Shown here: positions 24,201-36,200 of the stretch, piece after piece
How positions within the stretch are numbered: position 1 is the first letter of the stretch
How the letters are laid out: every line of letters begins with the position of its first letter
Source of the DNA: Enoplolaimus lenunculus
Taxonomy: Eukaryota > Nematoda > Enoplea > Enoplida > Thoracostomopsidae
Length of the DNA: 64,000 nucleotides
NCBI GenBank assembly: GCA_030248215.1
Contig: JASANG010002820.1
Location: 1-64,000, forward strand
Reading direction: 5' to 3'
Made by a program: the position numbers and the translations under genes
The notes under the pieces: generated by a model
Told to the model about the DNA's origin: nothing
Seen by the model: only the letters and a program-made list of their open reading frames with translations
Databases searched by the model: none

Positions 24201-27200
24201 AGTACAGCCCCACGCTTACACGTCCAATATCTTCTTTAATTTGATGCAATTCCGTTTCAGCAATTATTGACATCACGTGTAAGCTTTCATCTTCGCACGC
24301 GACCAACAAAAACGCATCGTTCGACGACAACGCAAGTTGAGTCACTGGTGCCATTAATCCGGACAACTGAGTCAAATGACACTCGGTGACCAGGTTCCAA
24401 ATATGGATGTGGAAATCGTCCGCACCTAAACAATAATGGTAACTTTATCATGCGTTTGGCAACAGGTTTTTGGTCTAAATTTTTTGCTATTCACTATGCA
24501 GTGCACTGTCAACTGCAGTGAGTTGGTTAATCAATTCAGAGAAACGAACTCTGGTGAGTTGTGGTTATTTGGGACTGAAATACCCATTACTCACTCAGAG
24601 CTGATTTAATTCCGGATAAAGTAGCTTTTCAGAATTCTATGTTCTGAACGACTTCCTAATTTAGACTCATTCATTCAACTCATTGTGAGTTAAAATCAAT
24701 TCATTTGGAATTTTACACTGAAATTTCGAAAACTTTTATTTAGTAAATGTGATAATTTAGTCTGGAACATGTTAAATTAAAACAAAATCGCTTTAAAATA
24801 GCTGTTGTTCTAAAAGTTTTCGTTCAATATAATAGGTTATATTGGCCCCATGTCCAAACGAGTCGAAACAATGGAACCAGTGCCCGTGTGTAGCACCTGT
24901 CTTAAGTTAACGATATGTTTTCAAACTGAATTGCTGAGATCAAAATTGACACAAAAGTGACAAATCAAATGCGAAAAATTCAACTAATTTTCGATCTCGC
25001 CATTTACTGGTTTGAAAGTTACAAGATCTATCACCAACTGGTATTGTTAGTTGCAATACACATTTGAGAATACAGGCCCTTGCGAGCAAAATCATAGGTA
25101 CCAGGGGTGTCAATCGCGAGTTCCCGGCAAAGAAAAATGTAACATGTAACGCTGAAACTTGTTAGTCTAATTTCAACTCCCACTGGTTTGAAAGTTACAA
25201 GATCTATCACCAACTGATATTGTTAGTTGCTATACACACTTGAGAATACAAGGCCCATACGAGCAAAAACAGAGGTACCTAACATTTAAAGTAATTCGAC
25301 ACCACAACACTGTAAATTTTAGAGAGTTCATTTTAACTCAGAATGAGTTGAATCGCTCAGTCTCAGTTAGGACTATCAGAATTCAGAATTTTGAGTTGAT
25401 TCAATTCATTCTGAGTTAATTCCCAGAGTCAACTCAACTCAGAGTGGGAATCAACTCAACTGAGAGTGAGTTAATGTTTACTGATATTAACTCAGCAAAA
25501 ACCAACTCGCTAGCTAAATTAATTAATCAACTCACTGGAATTTACAGTGAAGAAAAAAATCATTTCCTCGTCTCATGCTTACCAACAATCAAAATTTCGT
25601 CATCGTCTGTCAACGTTAACGCGAGTACCGCGCAGTTTGGTTGATGCAGCGTTTTGAGCACTCGTCCAGTTTGAACGCAAACAATTTTCGACGTTTGATC
25701 CATTGACCCGGTCACTAAACGTTGATCATCCTTTGAAATCGTAAAACACGTTACCGTTTTTGAATGCGGTCTGAAAATAATTACCAATACGTCACAGGTC
25801 TACAGCTTCGTTTGATTTTCCGCTTGTCACACAGTTGTAACCTTTTTCACGCAACAATATTTTTCTGTTTTATCTGAGAGATCTAAACGCCAATATTCTC
25901 AAATGTATGTAGCACCTATCACCAGTTGACGATTGATCCTGTAAAATTCGAACCAGTCAATGGAGAACTTTGAAATTTGGCACATAAATTGCATTTGATA
26001 GGTGCTGTTTATGAGCTGAGGTTGACAATTGTAGCTTGCTTTATAATATTCTTTGTTTGAAAACCTATTGATAACTGGTGACAGTTGCTGCACACACTTG
26101 AAAATACTTACTCCAGGGTCAACTTATCATCCTATCGCAGGGGGGGTTGACATTTCATCTGAGATCTAGAATCAAGCTGCGATTCGAGCACCGACCTATC
26201 GATTGGAATGGATCGACCCTTACTCAGCCAAGAAACTGAACACTTAAGGTCGACGGGGGCCCCTCACGTCTGGTAGAGATTTATTGCACAACCGCGTCCA
26301 CACTTTGCATATGTACGTATGTATTGCACATGTACAGTTTGTAGTCTTGTTTTCATTAAACTCTAACTTTTGGGGTAACGGGTTAAACAAAGTTGAAATT
26401 AGCAAATTTTTCGAACGTCGCCAAAAAACTTTAATTTGCTCTTACCGATAAGTTTTTTTCGCCGTTCCAAGCAAAATATCCCACGATCGAAGCGTGCCAT
26501 TTTTGCAGCAACAAACGAAAAAGAAACCGTTGTGACTCAGCCGAATATCAGTAATAGAAGTTTCAGGGTTTCCTAAAACAATGCCGACGCAGTTTTTAAA
26601 ATGATGCCAAACGTTGCGTTGAATTTTACTAAGCAAATACTTAATTCAATTTACTGATTTAGTAGTGATTCAATTATATAAAATATTTTGCTATTCTCAA
26701 ACAGATTAAATTAAGTTGATTTAAGCTTAAGCTCAATCCACCAGCATTAGCGTTACGTGGTTGCGCTTAAATTCAATTCAAATGTTATCATATTTGTAAT
26801 TTAAGCTAAAACGTAATCAATTTTCTTAGATACACATGATTTTTGGACTGCACGTGTTATTTCAACCAAAAATAAACTTAAACTCGTGTTAAACTTTTAA
26901 AAATATGTTAGTCTAAAATTAAACAACGTACAATTCTAGTTTAGTTAGTCCGTCCAGCCAGTTAAGTTTTACTTGAGGAAATATTCAATTTTAGTTAAGC
27001 TATAATTTAAGTTTAGCGATTTTCAAAGTATTTTTAAAATTCTACGTGAATCCACTGTTAAGTTTCGCTCCAGTTGTAATTAAAACATATATTAAATGTG
27101 TATACCTGCAAAGGTTCGCACCAGGGTTTGCGATGCTAAATGATACATACGAATATCGCCATTTTCGTCGCCCCCAACAAGCAAATGTTGATAATTTAAG

Positions 27201-30200
27201 CTCGGTGCTATTATTGTACTTTTGCTGCTGAAGCAAAACATCAAACAAAATAGCGTGCAGTATTAATTTGATTGGATTAAAAAACCTAATCTGCCAAAAA
27301 GTAGTTGGAACGAAATTTATTTCTTAACCCAAAATTTTATTGCTACTCCTGTTCTCGAATAGATTGTGCTACTCCTGTACTCGAGTAGATTGCTACTCAT
27401 GTACTCGAATAGATTGCTATTCCTGTACTCGAATAGATTATTGCTACTCCTGTGCTTGGATGGATTGCTACTCCTGTACTCGAATAGATTGCTACTCCTG
27501 TACTCGAGTAGATTGCTACTCCTGTACTCGAATAGATTATTGCTACTCCTGTACTCGAATAGATTGCTACTCCTGTACTCAAATAGATTGCTACTCCTGT
27601 AGTCGAATAGATTTTGATTGGTTTCAATCGAAACGATAATGAGAGTAGCTATACAAAAACTAAAGAGTATATTCTTCTTTAACATTACAAAATTTATTGA
27701 GACGAAAATTTTTTATTACAAATCATTGTATGACCCGAATAAGAGGGGGGACTGATATTTATTTGACCTCTCCAGAGGGTATTCCCCTGTTATCGGTTAC
27801 GGACTGTTTTTTATTTTTAACCCGCTTTCCGTAACCCTTCGTTACTAATGTATATTCAGTATTGCAACAATCCGTTGAATTAAACATTTATTTGTCTAGT
27901 ATCAATAGTTTGAGCGATAATGCAAGGTTATACTTAGGGATGTACTTTTAAAACTTAACTAAGTTTTAAAGTTTCCAACTCAACTCTTGGTCCTGCAGTC
28001 ATTTATACGCTACTATTAGAGCTAATTAACTTTTATGGACTCTAGTTATGGTTTAGGGAATCTATCTGCTTACGGACTCTAATTAGGAATACAAACTTGT
28101 ATTGACTGGGAATAAAAATGGGAACCCCCTCTTATTAACTCCCTCTTATTCTGGTCACTACAGTACAGTATTTCGGTTAGCTAAAAATTTGGCTAATAGA
28201 ATATATTTCACCCTGCTGTTTAATTGTTAACACCAAACCAAGGCAGTATTTGTTAAGTTTACTCTGTGAAAACTGCTAAATCTGAAAGCTGACGCTGATC
28301 ACCTCTATCAATTATACTTTACTATTAATAATTAACGTTTTGAATATCACAGATCAACCGGTGTTGAGACGCATAAGAAAACCCATGTGACCAAGTTACT
28401 AACTTCCAATTTTGAAGCCGAAACGAAAACGCGAGCGGTTTATTTGGCGGAGGTATCCAATACGTAAGCGGAACCAGAAGCGGCGACGCCGTATAATTGT
28501 CGACCCACGCCATTGCTTGCTCGACCAGATTGTTTAAAAAGCCGCTGTTCATGTCTTAAAATTAAAAGCAAATACAATAAAAGCCGCTATTTATCTGTTA
28601 AAATTATAAACAAATACACAAAAAATTTCAAATTTTAATTTAAATTTGTTTCGCACAGTTTCTGTCCAGCAGGATTTTTTAATTAAGCCTCATTGAAGGA
28701 TTAAAAACAACAACCCTTTCAAATTTCATCACCAAAACTAAACAGGTTGTTTATGGTCGACCGAGTTAGGGTTGTGCTATACTTTACTGCGCCGGATGCC
28801 GTTGCGCGTCGCCGCCCGACGCCGCAGGCTGATAATGTCATAGACTTCCTTGCACATACACTGTATATATTCCGATGACTTGATTAATCAATTCAGCTAT
28901 CGAGTTGGTTATTTCTGAATTAACATGCAGTAAACATAAACTCACTCTCAGTTGAGTCGACTCTGTGTCAGAGTTGATTAACTCAGAATCAGTTGTGAAT
29001 CAACTTAAAATTTTCAGCTCTGATAGTACTAACTCACACTGAGTGTGACTGAACTCATTCTGAGTTAAAATCAACTCACTGAAATTTACCGTGTAAACGT
29101 TTACAAATTTTTTGTTTTTTTGGATCAATTCAACGTCATTTCGTTCAGTTTATACACACAATTTTGTAGTCTCAGTTTAAGTTTTATGTAAAATCTGACC
29201 TTTTGTATACCGAAGTCTTCCAATACATTCGCCAGCGAGCAATAATGGATCGTGTGACAGCGATCGCAACGCAGGCACCAAAACGGTACTGTACAGCGTA
29301 TAGAAATCGCGGTGAAGCACTTGATACATAGTGCCTAGATGATAACATACCCGATATTGTCAACGGCCACTGTAAATTCCATTGAGTTAATTTTAACTCA
29401 GAATGAGTTGAATCCACTCAGCGGTCTAAGCTTTGATTTAGGTCTTTATCAGAATTGATCGCACTGATTTAGAGCTAATTAACCACCTCGCACAGAATTG
29501 AATCTGCTCAGAGTGAGTTAACATTTGCTGTTAGGTATTAATTCAGAAATAGCCATGAAATAATTAGTTTTCTCGCTGAGTTGATTAATCAAATCATTGG
29601 AATTTACAGTGTGCGATTTGGAGGGCCCAACCCCTAAAAAGCCCCCACCCTAACCGGTTGAAAGAAAATCCGCCAAAGTTTTAAAACTAGTATAGCTTCT
29701 AGCTCGTAAGTTTGGGGCCCACCCTGAAATTTGGGGGAAACTCACGACACCTGTCTGCTCCGGCACTGGAAAAACTCAGCCGGAAACACTTGGTATTCAC
29801 AATTTTTCCGACACTGTTACTATTACATCCGACGGAGGATCCAGAAAGTTCTGATAGGGGCCGGGTTGGCATAGGATTTGAAACACAATTTTTGCTTTAC
29901 GCTATATATTTGCCAATTTTCTAAGGCGCAAAATACTACTATTAAGGTCGGAAGGAACCGTACCATTTTATCTCAAAAAATTTCTAACAGTGGACGTACG
30001 CCACCGTCTCTGGATCCGCTAGCGATAATGTCAAGTCACGAATAGCTATTTGTCCCACGATTCAATATGCTCTTAGGAATTTATAATCTATTGTATTATA
30101 AAATATAAATAAATGTAATGTTTTAAATTTAAGTAGAATAAACTAACCTTCAACCAATGCGAGCAATTGAGCAATGCCACGAGTTTGCAACGACGCGTAT

Positions 30201-33200
30201 AAATATTCAAAGTTACACAGCGACATTTCTTTGAGCCGTTCAATGTTTCCTAAAAATAACACAGAAACGTAAACAATATCTTTAAGCAACACTAGCATTA
30301 ATTATATACCACATTCCTGGTTTTTATTTTAAGCATTTGATAAATCCTAATTGCAATAAAACGCCCAAACCCCATACCGGGTGTACGCATGATAGTGTGG
30401 ACGTTGCATTAATATACACGCGAAATTGTATGAGCTCCACTTGCACTGCAGTCGCATTTCATTTTACGAGTGCACTGGATTATCCCTAGCGGAAGATGTT
30501 TGGGCAAAACGCAATCCGCACTTAGTGCATTCTTTCGTACATAAAATATACTCAGTTGCATACTCTTGTCTAATAGTAATATCAAACTTTCACTTTAAAC
30601 CATCTTCGCAAGCACTGAAAATCGTATGCAGAATACACAAAATACTGAACTTGTGGCACGGTTAAATTTTAAAAATAATTAATTTCCATCAATTATTTAT
30701 TAATTGGCCCATGTATAGAACAGGGCCGGATCGTTTTATGGAGGGGCTATAATAGAGTCAGTTTAATGCTTTAGACTATTTGTTTTGCTTAGGCTTAGGC
30801 TTAAGTATAGGCTCATTATTATATGCATAGGCTTATGCTTACGCTTAGGCTTACGCTTACGCTGTAAATTCCTGTGAGTTGATTTTAATTCAGAATGAGT
30901 TGAATCCACTCAGAGCTCTGAGCTCTGAATTAGGTCTTTCAGAACTAAGAATACTGAATGGATTTGACTCATTCTGAGTTAATATAATCAACTCACCCGG
31001 AATTAAGCCAGCTCAGAGCGAGTTAAAATTTACTGGTATTAACTCAACAGTAACCAGAAATAACAAAATTCTCTCCTTGAGTTAATTCATCAACTCATTG
31101 GAATTTACAGTGTAGGAATATGCTTATACTACTGTTCCAGCCCAGTTCTATACATTGGCCTATTAATTGATTTAAAATCAAATAACAAACCTGTGTTGAG
31201 CAAATGAAACCACAGTTCACGCAAGCGTCGCATATCGTAAACGACCGTTTCGCCAAAATAATACTTCAAATGCCGTTGTGCAACCAAGCCATTGCGCGCA
31301 GCTGTTGATTTCAAGCTAATCTGAGCTAAAATTAAACCAAAAAATTAACATAATAAATGAAGCTTATACAAGTACAACGAATTTGTATACTCAAATAGTA
31401 CCAGTCGTAGTAGAACTACATGTATTGAGCGAAGCTCGGACACGTTTTAATCAGTCAAATAAAAGCATCCCAAACTAATACAGCACAAACGGATAGTTTG
31501 ACAAATTTACTTTCCAATTAATCTATTAATATGCAACAAAGTTATTAGCTAACTATTCATTGATCGGTTTTCGAGGTATATAAACAATTTATTTAGATTT
31601 CTCGCACCCAAATACCATTTTGTGTTGAATTTGATTGCTTGTAACCCGAATAATCAATGAAATAATTTAAAAAGTCCTAATTTAGACTTAACTAAATATG
31701 CAAATTAGCCTTTAGCTAATTAATCAGTCATCAGTTTTGGAGTTTTAGAAACATTTGTTCAGATTTCTCGTACCCATAACTCTTTTAGTACTAAAATTAG
31801 ACTGCTTGCAACCCTAATAATAAGTGAAATACAGTAAAAAGTCCTAATTTATGCTTAATCAATTATGCAAATTAGCTGTAGCTAACAAACGGCATAAAAG
31901 TTTAAAACCCAAATGCGAGGTTAACACCCAAGGATAATACATTTTCAAACAAAAGTTTTTTATTAAAATCGGTTCAGCGGTTCCTGAGATTTTCTTCGGA
32001 CGGACAGACGGACGGACGGACGGACATCCACCTTTCGACTTCCGAGTACAAAACGTAAAACGCTTCACGAGACTGTAGTTGACACTTAAGTTTTACATAC
32101 CTGGAAATAATTTTACGTAAGCTCATTTTTACGCTTAGGCTTAGGAATATTCTTATACTACTGTTGCGGCCCCGTTCTATACATTGGCCAAAATTTCGAT
32201 ACAGAAATAAAATTAAAAGTCGAGTCAACTTACGCGAAGTTTCATCTTCGCAACCAGAATGACACAGAAGATCTGACATTGCTGTATGAATACGCTGTAA
32301 ACAAAATCGACAGGAATGCCAATTACAGGAAAAGGCCTTATCATAAAATATGAGCAGTATCCTAGGGTGAAAGGTAGGGGAACAGAAAGAATATACCCCC
32401 TTTTCACGTTGGAAGTACAAAAAACAATTTGTAAATATGAATTTCGGTTGAACTACGCTGCCTAGCTTCGTACGCCCTTCAACACCTCAGCTTTGCTTCC
32501 AGGCACTAGCTGTCCCAAAGAGGTGGCACACGCCTTCGTCAGAAAAGTTTTTGTGATAAAAAGGTAAGGTCCTTACTTTAGAATTTTCCCAGTTTCGTTT
32601 CGCAACTTTTGAAAGCCCGGCCTCTTTCCTCAGAAATCTTTAAATCCGTCGCAGCTTCCAGGTTGTTTAAAACGTTGATTTTTTACATATTTTTAAACCT
32701 GACACGCAAAAACTATATTTCTGTGTTACTAATAAATAGATTTAAGCCAGAGAATCGCAGTTATTGGATTCAGTATTTTGAAACGAAAACACCAAAAAAT
32801 ATACAAATTCTCGCTTACACAACTGACAAACGCGATTAACTGCTGGCTAAACCTAAACCTATTTCGGATGTCTTGCCAAAAGTTTGGCAAAATATGTAAA
32901 TTGCGTTTGTCATAAGTTGGACAGAAATCAAATACAACTTCGATTCGAATAAGAAGATATAAAAAATTGCTTCTAAAACATTGTTAATTTTCAAAACATT
33001 AGAACTTTTATGGAAAAAGTAAAATGGACACAGCAATTTTTGAGTAACATTGAATTATAATTTCAAGGCGAACGCAAAACTTTTGAAATCTGACACTGTT
33101 TGCACAACAAAACGGTTAACTAAAACAGCAATAATGCAAGGTTATACTTAGGAATAATGTACTTTCAAAATTTAAGTACGTTTTAAAGTTTCGAACTCAA

Positions 33201-36200
33201 CTGTATTTGGTCCTGGAGTCATTTATGCGCTACAATTAGGGATAATTGACATTTGTGGACTATAATTATGGTTTAGCGACTGTATCTGCTTACTGACTCT
33301 TATTAGGGATACGGACTCCTATTGATTGGGACTCAAAATGGGGACCCCCTACTCTTGTAACCCCCCTCTTAGTCGGGTTACTACGATAAGGTATAACATT
33401 AGCTGTTTGACACAACATGAATATTTAATACTCCGGTTTTTAGATAGAGAATACAACTTCTAACGAAGTACCTTTAGGCTATATTTTTGGCGTTCTAGTA
33501 TAAGATCCGCTTTTGGGGACAGCAGTCGCCCCATTGAACCTGACACTATTCAAAATCTGAGACTAAGACTCCCATCCCTGTGGTCCATTGAAATTGGACA
33601 AAAGTGGTTTCGGGAGGTCGGTTAGCTGCCCCCCCGGACGGAATGTAAAAAAACTACCCCTACTACACCGCATGCTCAGACGTTCTGGTGCAGAACTTTC
33701 TTTGTATTATATTTATGACGGAAAATGATCTAAAAAGTCGTTCTAACAATTCAGCTGTGCATGGGGTGGGAGCATAAGGATGCCAAAGCATCCTTACTTT
33801 ATACAATTAATTCGCATGGCAAACCAGCATCCGTTTCCTGTTCGTCCCTGCTATATTTGGTGGTTCCGTGCGCTTACTTTACGTTGCCCTGTGCTAATTG
33901 AGTATCGTCGCTTAACAACGTCTCGGATCGCTTGATGTCGCCAACGATAAAACTGACATCCTTCAAATTCGACAATATCAAGGAAGTGTTCTGAAAAAGA
34001 ATTTAAGCTTCAATTGAATTTTACACCATTTAATCTAAAAGTTCCATTAAAACATCGGCCAATGTAACTTTAAGGGGCGTAACAGTAGATTAAGCGTATT
34101 CCTAAGCCTAAGCGTTGCAAAAACGTGTTCCTAAGCCTAAGCTTAAGCCTAAGCCTACGCGTTGCAAAAACGTGTTCCTAAGCCTAAGGCGTTGCAAAAA
34201 CGTGTTCCTAAGCCTAAGCTTAAGCCTAAGCCTACGCGTTGCAAAAACGTGTTCCTAAGCCTAAGCTTAAAAGCCTAACCGAAAAAATGTAATCTAGAAT
34301 CTAAACCTACTCTTTTGTAGGCCCGCCAGAAACCTGGACGCTCTTTAAAGTAACATGGCCCAATACGTCAGTCGGGACACCATGTCTAGTTTTAGGTGTA
34401 GGTTATGTTAAACACCTCTTTAGCCTAAAAACATTTTTGCTTGAATTACGAATTTCAGGTTGATAGCCAGCCCAACTTGCTAGAGGGGGTCGAAAATATA
34501 TGCGGAGGTCATGCGAAATTTATATGCAAAATTCACAAACACACATGACCTTAGTATAAAATTAATCACAGAGCAATAATACATAAAACTATACATTAGT
34601 GTAAGCCACGGAAGTACAGATTAATCAGCATCCGCATGATAATCGGCAGGTTTTTGTATAATTATCGGCATCGACACTGCAAAAAAAAAATCCGAAATTT
34701 GCTGCTGATCCTAATTGTGATAGTATCACCACAATTCGTCCCCAGACAACTTGTCGTCCGGCAACTTGTAATTCCAAACGTCATCGACCCGACAATTCGT
34801 TGCTCATCATTATGCTTTAGGCTTAGGCTTAGGATTTCGCTTAGAATTATGCTTTAATTTATTCATAAGCTTCTAAGATTAAGACACCGTTAGGTTAAAA
34901 GTTGTCGGGCGACGAATTGTCGTAGATTCAATTTTGATAACGGTACATAATAAGTAACGTAACGTACCCATATCGTGAAGCACTTTAGCCAATAGGAGAC
35001 CAGGAAAGCGTCGAAGCGTTGAATAGTCATTGGTATTGGTCAATTTGAGCAGAAGGTCGCCGTCCAATGAGAGCAAATCGGCAAGTTCACAAACGGTAAT
35101 GCCGTAATGCGAACACTCGATGAAGCCACACACCGCTGCAAGCACTGGCTTAGTGTAGCGTGACTCTGCGGCCTTTAATATAAAGCTTACATTGTCAATA
35201 CCAACGATTTGTTCGCATTGTAGCCGAGATTACCGTTCGAACGCGTATAATCTTGGAATGCGAGCCAGGGGGCAGCGAGCGAGAATAGTATTCTGACTCC
35301 AATGGTCGGCACGCTATACTACACTGTAAATTCCAGTGAGTTGATTTTAACTGAGAATGAGTTGATTACCGTTCGAAAACGTATAATCTTGGAATGCGAG
35401 CCAGGGGGCAGCGAGCGAGAATAGTATTCTGACTCCAAGGTTCGGCACGTTATACTACGCTGTAAATTCCAGTGAGTCGATTTTAACTCAGAATAAAGTT
35501 GAATCCCACACAGAGGTCTGAGTTCTGAATTAGGTCTTTCAGAACTCAGAAATCAGAATTGATTTAACTCATCTTGAGTTAGTTTGTCAACTCACCCAGA
35601 ATTAAGTCAACTCAGAGTGAGTTAATATCTACTGGTATCAACTCAGAAATAGCCACAAATAACTAATTCTCTCTCTGAATTGATTAATCAACTCATTCGA
35701 ATTTACAGTGCAAAGCCGGTAAAAAGGCTTTATTTCTCGGTTCTCTGGAAATTTCACTGGGTCGATATATTCCTTTGGCCTCTTGCTATACGCACATATC
35801 CTTTATTATGCTTGGACTACAGTTTCGAATTTGGTTGCAAAACATTGGTGTAACAAACTAGCCATCGTTTTAAAATAACCTTGCGATGATTAAAAACTTA
35901 TTACTAGCTCCACACTTAAACACGCCCGCAATCCAGGAGTTTATCAATGTTCAACTCGATTTTATAAATTAAACGACCGGATGTTAATTGAAACAAATTT
36001 AAAATTCAATTACTCGCTGTCCATATTTTTGAAAATAGTAGTCCAAAATTGACTGTTTTCAACATTCCACACGATGGACGCAACTAAAACGGAATGTCGT
36101 ATCAAAAACATTTGAAGAAGGCGCCATTGTCGAAACATGGATGTCGTTTAGTGCTGATTTTTGCAACAGCAAACGTAAAGATCCGCACATAAAGGCGGCA

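Larger units (their letters stand above)
22606..24219 (-). other. Intron 17 of the NWD-like gene
   Basis: About 1.6 kb between exons 17 and 18. It contains a GGCGGATCC hAT-like MITE (23510-23710) and a GACGG minisatellite near its 5' end. The rest (22606-23509, 23711-24110) shows no exon. The frame at 23088-23279 has no recognisable motif. Confidence 0.5.

Noticed and set aside
27317-27685. Cysteine/tyrosine- or serine-rich repetitive proteins
   Set aside because: Frames across the 24-bp minisatellite inside intron 13. They have no splice-supported role.
31859-32420. 148-codon minus frame as a gene
   Set aside because: It covers exon 9 of the NWD-like gene plus intron on both sides. Only the 61-nt exon is supported by phase.
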